64,000 nt of DNA from Nostoc sp. B(2019) (lineage in GTDB: Bacteria; Cyanobacteriota; Cyanobacteriia; Cyanobacteriales; Nostocaceae), in contig NZ_WVID01000003.1 of assembly GCF_010091925.1 (NCBI RefSeq), positions 186,001-250,000 of the forward strand, given 5' to 3'. Under the pieces are notes generated by a model. It had not been told where the DNA came from. It did no database searches and was given only the letters and a program-made list of their open reading frames with translations. Within the stretch, counting starts at the first letter, position 1. Every line of letters begins with the position of its first letter. Positions 54,263-63,814 of this stretch are shown here, piece after piece. A program made the position numbers and the translations under genes.

Positions 54263-55039
54263 TTATACAGCAGCGATCGCACAAACTTGTAAACCAACAG
54301 GCGTGTGAATAATCACAGATTCGACACCAAAAACTTGCTCTATAGTGTTTGGATTGAGAACTTTTTCTGGTGTACCAACTTCCCAAAGATGACCCTGTTT
54401 TAATAAAGCGATGCGGGAACTATAGCGTGCCGCTAAATTTAGTTCGTGTAAAACTGTGACAATGGTTAATTCTTGTTGACGATTTAGGTTTTTGAGCAGT
54501 TCCAATAGTTGTAATTGATAGTTGATATCTAAATAAGTTGTAGGTTCATCTAACAGTAATACCTTTGATTCTTGCGCCAGTGCTAAAGCCAAAAAAGCGC
54601 GTTGTCTTTCACCGCCTGAAAGTTGTTCGACTAGGCGATCGCTCAATTTTTCAAGTTGCGTTTTTTGAATTGCAGCTTCAACTTTTTGCCAATCTTCTGC
54701 GTTTAATTCCCATTGCCACCAGGGTTGATGTGGCGTACGTCCTAAACTTACTAATTGTCGCACTGTCAACCCAACAGGAACCGTTTGTTGTTGCGGTAAT
54801 AACGCCAATTTTTGTGCAACTAAATTCGGTGGTTGAGAGTGAATTGCTTTGCCATCAAGTAGTACTGTTCCCTGTTGAGGTGAGAGGATGCGGCTCAACA
54901 ATTTGAGTAATGTAGACTTTCCAGAACCATTAGCACCAACTAAACTTAGCCATTCTCCTGTTTGCAGAGTCAGGTTAACATCTTGGACAATTGGGACTGC
55001 GGCGTAACCACCAGTGAGATTTTGCAGTTCGAGGGGCAT
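54263..55039 (-). CDS. FecE/BtuD-type ABC transporter ATPase
   Basis: 258 residues: Walker A GANGSGKST, Q-loop and LALLPQQQTVPVGLTVRQLVSLGRTPHQ (a hallmark of FecE/BtuD/FhuC ATPases), signature LSGGERQRAFLALALAQ, Walker B LLLDEPTTYLDINYQ and H-loop VLHELNLAARY. It pairs with the permease at 55161-56198 to import a siderophore, heme or cobalamin. No substrate-binding protein is present in the window. Confidence 0.92.
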   Translation of the reverse strand: MPLELQNLTGGYAAVPIVQDVNLTLQTGEWLSLVGANGSGKSTLLKLLSRILSPQQGTVLLDGKAIHSQPPNLVAQKLALLPQQQTVPVGLTVRQLVSLGRTPHQPWWQWELNAEDWQKVEAAIQKTQLEKLSDRLVEQLSGGERQRAFLALALAQESKVLLLDEPTTYLDINYQLQLLELLKNLNRQQELTIVTVLHELNLAARYSSRIALLKQGHLWEVGTPEKVLNPNTIEQVFGVESVIIHTPVGLQVCAIAAV

Positions 55040-55160
55040 TTTAATAATTCAAAATTATAAAAACTAAAGCGTTTTTAAACGCAGAGGAACGCGGAGGAAA
55101 TGCAGAGGAATGGAGAGTTTTGCCAAATTTAATTCGCTCCGAATTTATGGAACGTTGTAT

Positions 55161-56198
55161 TCAGAGTTTACTAAACCCAGTAGAACGACGATAAAGTAAC
55201 CAGATAAATAATGGGGAACCTAGCAAGGCGGTGACAGAACCTACTGGTAGTTCTACTGCTCCTAGTCTAGAGAGTAAATCTGCAAATGTGAGTAACCATG
55301 CACCCGCTAGCGCTGAAAGTGGCAAAACAAAGCGGTGATCTGTACCGACGATCAGGCGGACACCGTGAGGAACGACAAGACCGACAAATCCAATTAAGCC
55401 GCCAATGCTAACTGCACCTGCGGCTAATAGGGTAGCGACACCACCAATTAAAAGGCGCGATCGCGTTAATGAAACCCCCAAACCCACAGCCATATCGTCT
55501 CCCAACGCCAGCACATTCACAGACCGCGCCAGTAAACATCCGCCTAGCAGTGCAACAATAATGTAAGGGCCAGCCGTTGAGATTTCCTTCCAACCCCGCC
55601 CATTGAGAGTACCAACCAGCCAACTGAGCGCAATTTGAATTTGACCGTCTTCAGCTAGTAAGAGTAATGTACTTTGTACTGCACCAAATAAAGCGCTTAC
55701 AGCCACTCCGCCTAAAATTAACCGCTCAACTGAAATTCCCGACCCTGCACGACCGAGTAAAATGACGATCGCTGAAGTCAAAATTGCTCCCATCCACGCT
55801 GCTAGAGGAATCGCTACTGGAAATACTTGCAACACGATCATGAGAATGACTACTAGTCCTGCACCCGCTGAAATGCCAAGAATAAATGGATCAGCAAGAC
55901 TATTGCGTAACATTCCTTGCAGCAATGCTCCTGACATCCCCAGCGCTGCGCCAACGATGAGAGCAGCAATAATCCGCGGGAGACGCAAATCCCAGAGGAT
56001 TGTCTGTTTGACGCTATCGCCTTCGTGAAGAATTGCTTGCCAAAATTCGGAGATACTAAAGGGTACTGCTCCTTGAGACAGGGACAGCACTAGCGTTACC
56101 ACCAGTGCCGTACCAAGGAGTAAAACAGCCCAGATTACGCGGTGTTTGCTAAAAATTGTTGAAAATGATCTAGTCAATTTTCCATTAAATATTTTCAT
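55161..56198 (-). CDS. FecCD/BtuC-type ABC transporter permease
   Basis: 345 residues with about ten membrane helices and the FecCD signature LRLPRIIAALIVGAALGMSGALLQG followed by NSLADPFILGISAGAGL, and IGFVGLVVPHGVRLIVGTDHR near the C-terminus. It starts 41 bases after cobB and is followed after 121 bases by its ATPase. With an adjacent cobalamin-synthesis gene, a corrinoid (BtuC) role is plausible, but iron-siderophore uptake cannot be excluded. Confidence 0.92.
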   Translation of the reverse strand: MKIFNGKLTRSFSTIFSKHRVIWAVLLLGTALVVTLVLSLSQGAVPFSISEFWQAILHEGDSVKQTILWDLRLPRIIAALIVGAALGMSGALLQGMLRNSLADPFILGISAGAGLVVILMIVLQVFPVAIPLAAWMGAILTSAIVILLGRAGSGISVERLILGGVAVSALFGAVQSTLLLLAEDGQIQIALSWLVGTLNGRGWKEISTAGPYIIVALLGGCLLARSVNVLALGDDMAVGLGVSLTRSRLLIGGVATLLAAGAVSIGGLIGFVGLVVPHGVRLIVGTDHRFVLPLSALAGAWLLTFADLLSRLGAVELPVGSVTALLGSPLFIWLLYRRSTGFSKL

Positions 56199-56239
56199 TA
56201 ACTGATTTAAATTATGAATTATTAATTATCAACTATGAA

Positions 56240-57631
56240 TTATTTTGACTCATCAGGATTTAGTTTAATATCTAGACATTGCTTGAGAAATCGCTGTGGA
56301 ATCTCTACACTTTCTCCCCAATGTAGATGAACATAAGAGGCATGAACATTCCCAGGCAAACCCCATCCTTCGCGTCCCATATTTTCCTCACAATCGTAGC
56401 GATAAGTTTCAAACAAGGGCTGATGGGGATTTGAGATTAAACGGGAACGATGAAACTCATGCCCATAAACATTTGTACCTGCTGCTACTAGCAAATTATC
56501 TTGCAAAGCTACTGCGCGACGATATCCCAAAGTTAAACGCCCACCCATTACAGCAGATGTCGGTAACACTCCTGCCATTGACCAAGATTTACCTTCAAAA
56601 TCGACAATTTGTTCGCACAAATACATCAATCCTCCACACTCGGCGATCGCAGGCATTCCTGCAAGAATTGCTCTTTTCACCTGATCACGAACGCTGGTGT
56701 TTTCTGCAAGTTGCTGAGCGAAAACTTCTGGGAAACCACCACCAAAATACATTCCCTGCACACCCTGTGGTAATCCAGCATCTTCCAAAGGACTCCAGAA
56801 AACTAATTCTGCTCCCAACTGTTGCAGCAAGTCGAGATTGTCTTGGTAATAGAAATTAAAAGCGCGATCGCGGGCAACTGCAACTTTAACAGAGGAGGGG
56901 GAGGGTGGGGGAGTTGGAGAGGGGGGAAATTGTTCTGATTTTAATAGAGGTAATAAACGTTGCCAGTCGAAGCAAGTATCTCCTAAATCGGCAAGGTGAT
57001 CAATTAAAGCATTGAGTTGGGGGAGTTCTGCCGTGGGGACTAAACCCAGATGGCGATCGGGAATTGTGATGTTATCCTGACGCCGCAGTACGCCGAGAAT
57101 AGGTAATTGTAGGGGTTCTAGGGAGTCTTTGAGTAGGGAGAGGTGGCGATCGCTTCCTACGCGATTGAGTACTACCCCAGCCATTTTAATTCGGGGATCA
57201 AAACAGCGGTAGCCGTGGGCGATCGCAGCTACAGAACCAGACAAGCGACTGCAATCAATCACCAATACCACAGGTAAATCTACCAGTCGGGCAATGTGTG
57301 CCGTACTAGCAAAGTCAGTCATTTGCCCCCTGTCAGTTGTAAATGACGAAATTCCATCAAACAACCCCATTACCCCTTCCACCAGGGCATATTCACTCTC
57401 TTGGCTATGACGAGCAAAACATTGCTGAACGTAAGCTTCTGAAGTCAGCACCGGATCTAAATTCCGACAAGCACGTCCAGTAACGTGCTGATGAAACATC
57501 GGATCAATATAGTCTGGGCCTACCTTAAAAGATTGCACCACGCCACCACGACGGCGCAAAGATGCTAAAAGGGTGAGCGTGACTGTTGTCTTGCCCACCC
57601 CACTACGTTCTCCTGCAATGACTAAAGCCAT
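56240..57631 (-). CDS. cobB: Cobyrinic acid a,c-diamide synthase
   Basis: 463 residues of the CobB/CbiA family. N-terminal P-loop GERSGVGKTT (7-16), Mg-binding and substrate motifs (FKVGPDYIDPMFH, EGVMGLFDG) and a C-terminal class I glutamine amidotransferase with FGGGFPEVFAQ and the nucleophile cysteine in IAECGGLMYL. It amidates the a and c carboxylates of (hydrogeno)byrinate in adenosylcobalamin synthesis. In oxygenic cyanobacteria this is usually named CbiA/CobB interchangeably. First gene of a unit with the FecCD/BtuC permease and ATPase. Confidence 0.93.
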   Translation of the reverse strand: MALVIAGERSGVGKTTVTLTLLASLRRRGGVVQSFKVGPDYIDPMFHQHVTGRACRNLDPVLTSEAYVQQCFARHSQESEYALVEGVMGLFDGISSFTTDRGQMTDFASTAHIARLVDLPVVLVIDCSRLSGSVAAIAHGYRCFDPRIKMAGVVLNRVGSDRHLSLLKDSLEPLQLPILGVLRRQDNITIPDRHLGLVPTAELPQLNALIDHLADLGDTCFDWQRLLPLLKSEQFPPSPTPPPSPSSVKVAVARDRAFNFYYQDNLDLLQQLGAELVFWSPLEDAGLPQGVQGMYFGGGFPEVFAQQLAENTSVRDQVKRAILAGMPAIAECGGLMYLCEQIVDFEGKSWSMAGVLPTSAVMGGRLTLGYRRAVALQDNLLVAAGTNVYGHEFHRSRLISNPHQPLFETYRYDCEENMGREGWGLPGNVHASYVHLHWGESVEIPQRFLKQCLDIKLNPDESK

Positions 57632-57750
57632 AGATTGGGTATTGTCGGGTACTGGATATGGGTATTAGAGATTAGGGAAAGGGATAAAGGAAAAAACCAT
57701 CCCTTTAACCTTTACCCACTCTTGAGAGTCCCTAGTCCTCATTACATCAT

Positions 57751-59112
57751 TTAATTATCCAGTTTGAAAATCTTCGCTGTTACTGCCAGGCTTTCTTCAA
57801 AAAGTGACTCACGACCCCAGCGTTGTACTTGCTGACTCAGCAATGCTTCCGCTTTTTGTTCCGAAAGTGAACTCACTTGTTGAAATAGACCTGCGGATTG
57901 AGCACCGCCGTGTGTTTCCATCCGCATACAACCACCAGTTTCCGAGCAGATGACCGTACCACAGTCTGCCTGGGGATTTGTTGAGCTGAGGCGCAAGGCA
58001 ATCAAGTCACCCATAACCTGACCGACATCAGCAACCGGGACTCCTGCTAACTCGGCTTCTATTTGCCGTTGATCTTGGGCCACAAAGCGAATTCGAGTTA
58101 TGTCATAATCTCCGCTTTCCTTTTGGTAGGAAACTGGCTCCCATTCCAACCGACTCGCCAGCCAACCCAAAAAAAGCAAAGCTTGGGCGGGGTTGCCTTT
58201 TTCGTAATCAATTGTTACTCGGTCAATTTCTTTCAGGGCTGCACGACGGTTGGGTGAGTCGTAAGCTTCAGCAGTTAGCTCTTGCCATGATGAGAGACGA
58301 CGCCAGTTGAGGTCAGCCAGAGGAACGCCAATTTCTACCAACTCTTGCAGGCTGAGTAAATCGCTTTCTGGCTCGTTAAAGTTGCAAGAATCTACAATTA
58401 CATTATTGCAGACTGCTGCTAGTCGTTTGAATAGAGGGTTGTTAGGGTCTGGTGTTGCCTTCCACCAAAGAAACTTCGGCAAGCCACCAATCAACAATGC
58501 CGGAATCATCCCGCCTATACGTTCTAAAGCAGCAGCAGTGCCACTAAGAGTTATATATTCACAACAGATAAGTGTACTTGATGATTGCTTTTGGATGGGG
58601 CAATAGGCAGAAACTTGAGCTTTGACCCCTTCATCTTCCCCAGCAATTGGAAACAGAGCAATGATACGGCAAGGATTGCGGAGGGCGATCTCATCAGCAA
58701 TTGTGGGGCTTGCAGAATTTAAGCTATAAGTACCACCATTATCTCCTGTAGTTCCTCCCTGGCGTTTGGAAAATTCTTCCCGCAATACAGCCAGGGTTTC
58801 AGGCGTTGCTGTGCCAGTTTCCGACACTCCATATTTTTTCTGGACTTGTCGCAGCGCCGTGTCCATTTGCGGCCCTAAAATCCCATCAATCGGGCCGTTG
58901 TAAAAACCCAAAGCAGCTAATAGATACTGGGTTTCTTCTGGTTCGTAAACTACTAAGGTAAATGTCGTGGCCCGAGTAGCAGCCGGAAGCCCACCGTCTT
59001 CACCGGTGATGCCGTAGCTTTGCCAAATTTGATTAAGTTCCGCGTCTATTTCTGAGAGCGAAATATCCTTCGGTGCTTGGAGTGAAAAAATGGTAGGAGC
59101 TTGGGGAGTCAT
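57751..59112 (-). CDS. opcA: Glucose-6-phosphate dehydrogenase assembly protein
   Basis: 453 residues. OpcA (OxPPCycle protein) activates and oligomerises G6PDH and links it to thioredoxin control in cyanobacteria. An N-terminal segment (about 52-112) looks like a peptidoglycan-binding-1-type helical repeat: LAALGFYNGPIDGILGPQMDTALRQVQKKYG, unusual in a cytoplasmic protein. The OpcA core follows (ALRNPCRIIALFPI, LPKFLWWKATPDPNNPLF). It is the last gene of fbp-tal-zwf-opcA, 88 bases after zwf, the gap holding a heptanucleotide repeat. Confidence 0.93.
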   Translation of the reverse strand: MTPQAPTIFSLQAPKDISLSEIDAELNQIWQSYGITGEDGGLPAATRATTFTLVVYEPEETQYLLAALGFYNGPIDGILGPQMDTALRQVQKKYGVSETGTATPETLAVLREEFSKRQGGTTGDNGGTYSLNSASPTIADEIALRNPCRIIALFPIAGEDEGVKAQVSAYCPIQKQSSSTLICCEYITLSGTAAALERIGGMIPALLIGGLPKFLWWKATPDPNNPLFKRLAAVCNNVIVDSCNFNEPESDLLSLQELVEIGVPLADLNWRRLSSWQELTAEAYDSPNRRAALKEIDRVTIDYEKGNPAQALLFLGWLASRLEWEPVSYQKESGDYDITRIRFVAQDQRQIEAELAGVPVADVGQVMGDLIALRLSSTNPQADCGTVICSETGGCMRMETHGGAQSAGLFQQVSSLSEQKAEALLSQQVQRWGRESLFEESLAVTAKIFKLDN

Positions 59113-59130
59113 AGCAAATTGTGGATTTTG

Positions 59131-59196
59131 TCATTTATCATTTGTCATTAGTCATTTGTCATTTGTTTTTACTAAATGACTGATGACTAATGACTA
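59131..59196. repeat. Heptanucleotide tandem repeats between zwf and opcA
   Basis: TCATTTA/TCATTTG/TCATTAG units (59131-59165) followed by an inverted set AAATGACTGATGACTAATGAC (59173-59196), so the transcript could fold back on itself between zwf and opcA. It is inside the operon. Confidence 0.85.
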
Positions 59197-59200
59197 ATTT

Positions 59201-60730
59201 TTACAGTCTGCGCCAGCGACGACCATCCTGATTAATTAAGAATTCTGCTTCCGCTGGTTCCCAAGTTCCGGCTTCGTACTGGGGAATGGAAGTGGGATCT
59301 GCGGGCGCATCCCAAACGGAAAGGGCTGGAGTTACTACTTGCCAGGCTGCTTCCACTTCGTCCGCCCGTGTGAACAATGTTTGATCACCCATCATACAAT
59401 CAAGAAACAGGCGATCGTAGGCATCAGAAGTTGCTTGGATGCCAAAGGAACCATAACTAAAGTCCATGTCAACGGAACGAGTACGGAATTCTGCCCCAGG
59501 CATTTTCACATCAAAACGTAGAGAAATACCCTCATTTGGCTGAATCCGCATCGCCAAAATATTGGCGTTTGCTTGCTGCGCGGCGGATTGAAACATCCGA
59601 GAGGGAACTTCGCGGAAGTGGATCGAAATTTCACTCACTTTTTTCGGCATCCGCTTCCCGGTTCGCAGGTAAAAGGGAACACCTTGCCAGCGCCAGTTGT
59701 CAACCAGAAACTTCATCGCGACATAGGTGGGTGTTGTGGAATTGGGATCAACTCCCGGTTCTTGGTGATACCCTGGCACTGGTTGACCCTTCATCCAGCC
59801 AGCACTATACTGACCGCGGACTGCTGAACGTGACAGATTGTGAACATCCGCAAGACGGGTAGCTTGGAGTGCTTTTACTTTTTCTGTGCGGATGCTGTCG
59901 GCGTCCATTGCGTTGGGTGGCTCCATTGCAGTTAGGCAATAAAGCTGCATCAGATGGTTTTGCAACATATCCCGCAGTGCGCCGGCTTTTTCATAGTAAC
60001 CAGCCCGGTCTTCCACTCCCACGGTTTCTGCTACTGTAATTTGAACGTGGTCAACAAAACGACGATTCCACAGAGGTTCAAAAATCGCATTGGCAAAGCG
60101 AAATACTAGCAAATTTTGAACTGTCTCTTTACCTAAGTAGTGGTCAATACGGTATACTTGATTTTCTTTGCAGAATTTCTGTACCACTTGGTTAAGACTC
60201 TGAGCAGAAGCCAAATCTCGACCAAAGGGTTTTTCAATTACCAGACGATGCTTGTATGGGTCGTCCAGCATCCCTGCTGTACCTAATTGCTTGATGGCTT
60301 CAGGAAAGAAGTTAGGAGCCACGGACAGGTAAAACATTCGGTTCCCCCGTGTACCCCGTTTCTCATCTAATTCGCTCAAGAGGTTTTTTAGTTTCTGGTA
60401 GCCTTCAGGATTGTCTATGTCTCCAGGACAGTAGAACAGACCTTGAGAGAAATCTTGCCACAGTTCCCCTAGATCGACACTAGCATGAGCCTCTTCCATG
60501 CCTTTTTGCATCTGTTCGCGGAAGTATTCGTGGCTCCACTCTCGACGTGCCACACCGACAATGGTGGTTTCTGGTGGAATGCGCCGTTCCCGTCGCAATT
60601 TGTAAAGTGCTGGCACTAGTTTACGCCAGGTAAGATCACCAGAAGCTCCAAAGATGACTATAATCTGGGGTTCGGGCATCCCTTGCTGTTGCAGGCCAAC
60701 GCGCAAGGGATTTTCTAGCAGACTGACCAT
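59201..60730 (-). CDS. zwf: Glucose-6-phosphate 1-dehydrogenase
   Basis: 509 residues: NADP-binding [15 protein letters not shown], the active-site [13 protein letters not shown], and substrate-binding [11 protein letters not shown]. It oxidises glucose-6-phosphate, producing NADPH for dark metabolism and for nitrogenase in heterocysts. It is cotranscribed with tal upstream (103 bases) and opcA downstream. Full family length, unremarkable start [10 protein letters not shown]. Confidence 0.97.
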   Translation of the reverse strand: MVSLLENPLRVGLQQQGMPEPQIIVIFGASGDLTWRKLVPALYKLRRERRIPPETTIVGVARREWSHEYFREQMQKGMEEAHASVDLGELWQDFSQGLFYCPGDIDNPEGYQKLKNLLSELDEKRGTRGNRMFYLSVAPNFFPEAIKQLGTAGMLDDPYKHRLVIEKPFGRDLASAQSLNQVVQKFCKENQVYRIDHYLGKETVQNLLVFRFANAIFEPLWNRRFVDHVQITVAETVGVEDRAGYYEKAGALRDMLQNHLMQLYCLTAMEPPNAMDADSIRTEKVKALQATRLADVHNLSRSAVRGQYSAGWMKGQPVPGYHQEPGVDPNSTTPTYVAMKFLVDNWRWQGVPFYLRTGKRMPKKVSEISIHFREVPSRMFQSAAQQANANILAMRIQPNEGISLRFDVKMPGAEFRTRSVDMDFSYGSFGIQATSDAYDRLFLDCMMGDQTLFTRADEVEAAWQVVTPALSVWDAPADPTSIPQYEAGTWEPAEAEFLINQDGRRWRRL

Positions 60731-60747
60731 AGAAGTTTGGGATTTGG

Positions 60748-60797
60748 GATTTGGGATTTGAGATTAGGGATTTAAGATTTGAGATTGGGGATTGGGA
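60748..60797. repeat. Heptanucleotide tandem repeat between tal and zwf
   Basis: GGGATTT/GAGATTT/AAGATTT units in the 100-base gap between tal and zwf. Same STRR class as elsewhere; it lies in transcribed spacer. Confidence 0.85.
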
Positions 60798-60832
60798 AAA
60801 TTCCCCAGTCCCCAGTCCTTAGTCCCCAGACC

Positions 60833-62002
60833 CTACACTGGTGACAATACCTTGATTTTTTCTTCTAAAGAGTTCATCAAGGATTGAAAGGGCTTGACAA
60901 ACTTGTCAATACCTTCAACAAGTAGTTCGTCCATCACTTTACCGAGATCAATGTTGATGTCGGGATCTTTGAGGTTTTCGAGCAGCGTGTAAGCTTCTTC
61001 TACGTTTGTTTCCACGCGATTAGCTACATCGCAGTGGTCAGCGCAAGCTTTAATTGTTGCTGGTGGTAGGGTGTTAACTGTATCTGGGCCAATCAACTCA
61101 TCGACATACATCACGTCGTTGTAGTTGGGGTCTTTGGTGCTGGTGCTTGCCCAAAGTAGCCGTTGGACTTTTGCCCCTTTTGCTGCCAAGGCTTGCCAGC
61201 GACCCCCTTCCGGGGAAGCTTCGCTAACGCTATTAACAATTTTCTTGTATTCTTGATAAGCAATCTTCGCGTTGGCGATCGCGACTTTTCCTTTGACAGC
61301 TTTTAGCTTTGCTTCTTGGGCAATATCATCAACGCCTTTTTTCAATTTATCATCAATTTTGGCGTCAATGTTGCTATCAATCCGACTGAGAAAGAAACTA
61401 GCTACCGAAGCAATATTGCTGATGTCTTTACCCTCAGCCACCCGTTTTTCTAAACCACGAATATAAGCCCAAGCTGTGTTAATGTAACTATCTACAGAAA
61501 ACAACAGCGTGACATTGACATTCATGCCTTCGGCTATTACCTGTTCGACTGCTGGTAAACCAGCCTCAGTACCAGGAATTTTAATCATCAGATTTTCCCG
61601 ACCAATTTCTTGGAAATAACGTCGGGCTTCGTTTATTGTGGCTTGAGTATCATGAGCGATAGTGGGTGGTACTTCTATGCTCACGTAACCATCGAGTCCA
61701 TTCGAGGCTTCATATACAGGGCGCAGAATATCACAAGCACTGCGGATATCTGCAAAAGCTAGCGATTCGTAAATTTTGTATGTTGGTAAGCCAGCACGAA
61801 CTCCGGCTTCAATATCGGCATCATAAATTACGTTACCAGCGATCGCTTTTTCAAAGATGGCTGGGTTGGAGGTAATTCCACAGATTCCTTGATTTTCAAC
61901 CAGGTCTTTGAGTTCGCCTGATTGGATAATGTCACGGCTCAAATTATCCATCCAGATACTTTGACCGTATTGTTTAATTTCTAGTAGATGATTGGTTGCC
62001 AT
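60833..62002 (-). CDS. tal: Transaldolase
   Basis: 389 residues, the longer TalB-like form. The Schiff-base lysine is in ENLMIKIPGTEAGLPA, the start GQSIWMDNLSRDIIQSG and the phosphate-binding RLLWASTSTKDPNYNDVMYVDELIGP are typical. It interconverts C3/C4/C6/C7 sugar phosphates in the oxidative pentose phosphate pathway. The order fbp-tal-zwf-opcA is that of Nostoc punctiforme. A long hairpin lies 250-290 bases upstream, between fbp and tal. Confidence 0.96.
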   Translation of the reverse strand: MATNHLLEIKQYGQSIWMDNLSRDIIQSGELKDLVENQGICGITSNPAIFEKAIAGNVIYDADIEAGVRAGLPTYKIYESLAFADIRSACDILRPVYEASNGLDGYVSIEVPPTIAHDTQATINEARRYFQEIGRENLMIKIPGTEAGLPAVEQVIAEGMNVNVTLLFSVDSYINTAWAYIRGLEKRVAEGKDISNIASVASFFLSRIDSNIDAKIDDKLKKGVDDIAQEAKLKAVKGKVAIANAKIAYQEYKKIVNSVSEASPEGGRWQALAAKGAKVQRLLWASTSTKDPNYNDVMYVDELIGPDTVNTLPPATIKACADHCDVANRVETNVEEAYTLLENLKDPDINIDLGKVMDELLVEGIDKFVKPFQSLMNSLEEKIKVLSPV

Positions 62003-62342
62003 AGCTGTTGTTTTTCACTCCTGTTAATGATGTTTCCAAGTGAAGGCAAGTAAAACCCATCAAATGTTGGTTGATGGTGACTCTTGAATTCTGACGTTGC
62101 CCATCACTTATTGCATCGACCAGCTGAGGTAATCTTTAATTCACATTCATTAAAGTGCTATTCTGCATTCCCAATCACAAAACGCCCTGATTAATTTTCT
62201 AATTACTGGCGTACATTAGATGCATCCTTGACAATTTTTTCACCCCCGTCTATTTTTGACGGCGGAAAAAATCCGACGTTAAAAATAGACAAAAAGTATA
62301 CACATTCAAGCATTTGCACCTTCTGCCTTGTACTTGTCTTTA
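62003..62342. other. 340-base spacer between fbp and tal
   Basis: No gene. It contains the long hairpin at 62248-62290 and a run of T before it. The length leaves room for a separate tal-zwf-opcA promoter near 62050-62200; no canonical NtcA site (GTA-N8-TAC) was seen. Confidence 0.55.
62248..62290 (-). promoter_or_regulatory. Long hairpin between fbp and tal
   Basis: GTCTATTTTT (62248-62257) pairs with AAAAATAGAC (62281-62290); inside, ACG-CGGA (62259-62266) pairs with TCCG-CGT around loop AAAAA, joined by a G.T pair and one mismatch. This gives about 19 paired positions in 43 bases. It lies between fbp and tal in the transcript direction, about 55 bases past the fbp stop, so it could be a partial terminator, an RNA-processing site or a stabiliser that sets the fbp:tal ratio. 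Confidence 0.75.
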
Positions 62343-63392
62343 CTAGTGACCGTTTTGAATAAAAGACTCCACCTTTGCTACATCCTCTTTGCTACCAATA
62401 ATTAGAGGCGTGCGCTGATGCAGTTTCTTTGGAACCACGTCTAGAATATCTACCAGTCCTGTAGTGGCACGACCACCTGCTTGCTCAATCAACATAGCCA
62501 GAGGAGCAGTTTCATACAACAAGCGCAATTTACCTTCTGGTTTTTGAATTGTGCCTGGGTAAAGAAACACACCGCCTTGAACCAAAATTCTATGAATATC
62601 ACTCACCATCGCCCCACTATAACGAGCGGTATAGCCCTCTGTGCGATGGACGTAGCGAATATATTCCCGGATTGATTCTTCCCACTGCCAAAAATTCCCC
62701 TCGTTGACGCTGTAAACAGAACCGTGGTTGGGAATGCGGATATTTTCTTCTGTGAGAATAAATTCTCCTAAGCTGGGATCAAGGACAAAGGAATGAACGC
62801 CCTTACCTATAGTATAGACCAGCATTGTGCTAGGCCCATATAGGATATACCCAGCAGCAATTTGCTTACGTCCGTTAGTCAGTAGGTCAGTTGCCTTGCG
62901 ATCGCTATCGTTCCCTTCCTGTTGCCGAATGGCAAAGATGGAACCCAAGCTCAAATTAGTATCCGTATTGGATGAACCATCAATTGGATCATACAGTAAG
63001 GTATAGCGACCAATCGGGCAATTTTCGGGTATGTAATAGGGATTTTCCATTTCCTCGGAAGCTAAGCGACAAACTAAGCCACTTTGCTTAAACACCGAGA
63101 TAAATACGTCGTTGGCATAGACATCCATCTTTTTGACGGATTCTCCTTGCACATTTACTTCCCCAGTAAATCCGAGAACGCCTTCCATTAACCCGGCGCG
63201 GCTGAGGCGACGAGCAACCAGTTTGCCAGCAAGAGCGATACGATTCATCAATGCACTCAAATCCTGTGCATCTGCTGAAAAACTCTGAAGTTGCTGTAAA
63301 ACGTGACGGGATAAGGTTGTACAATCACGATCTAGAGCTTTATCTGTAGTATCGTTGATCAACAAATCTAAAGATTCTGGCGCTTTAGCCAT
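62343..63392 (-). CDS. fbp: Fructose-1,6-bisphosphatase, class I
   Basis: 349 residues. Class I FBPase motifs: metal-binding [34 protein letters not shown] and the substrate-site [18 protein letters not shown]. It dephosphorylates fructose-1,6-bisphosphate in gluconeogenesis and sugar recycling through the pentose phosphate route. First gene of the fbp-tal-zwf-opcA unit. The 420 bases upstream should hold the main promoter. Confidence 0.95.
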   Translation of the reverse strand: MAKAPESLDLLINDTTDKALDRDCTTLSRHVLQQLQSFSADAQDLSALMNRIALAGKLVARRLSRAGLMEGVLGFTGEVNVQGESVKKMDVYANDVFISVFKQSGLVCRLASEEMENPYYIPENCPIGRYTLLYDPIDGSSNTDTNLSLGSIFAIRQQEGNDSDRKATDLLTNGRKQIAAGYILYGPSTMLVYTIGKGVHSFVLDPSLGEFILTEENIRIPNHGSVYSVNEGNFWQWEESIREYIRYVHRTEGYTARYSGAMVSDIHRILVQGGVFLYPGTIQKPEGKLRLLYETAPLAMLIEQAGGRATTGLVDILDVVPKKLHQRTPLIIGSKEDVAKVESFIQNGH

Positions 63393-63814
63393 TTTTGTAT
63401 TCTCTCTAATGATGGGCTGTTAGTTGGGTGATCTTTGTATGTGGCAATTTATGGTTGCTGCCTCTATCTTAGAAAGGTAAGTCTCTAACTTAGATGTGAT
63501 TTTAGATAAACTAAAGAAATGAATGTTTGGCGGCTTCTGTTTCCCAAGCATAAAAACACAGAGGCTTGCTGTTTGGCTTTATTGTTTTCTAAGGGTAGAA
63601 ACCACCAATAGCAAATACTTTTTTTAGTAGATATACTTATATATTTTACTCTGTCGGAGGAAAAACCAACTAGTTGTGAGATGTGTTTGGCGATCGCAAC
63701 TAGTCGGGCGTAGTTTTATCAGGTTGCTTGATTTTGCATTGTTTCTAGTAAAGTTGAGCGACGTTGTATTGCGTAACTAGAAAACAATTTGCTATGATGA
63801 TTATTCGTGTTTAT
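63393..63814. other. Upstream region of fbp
   Basis: 420 bases without a gene, between the fbp start and the 3' end of the RRM gene. ACTAGTTG (about 63670-63677) and CAACTAGT (about 63697-63704) form an 8-bp inverted repeat near the RRM gene's stop side. Promoter elements for the fbp operon are expected near 63450-63550 but none is clear. Confidence 0.5.
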
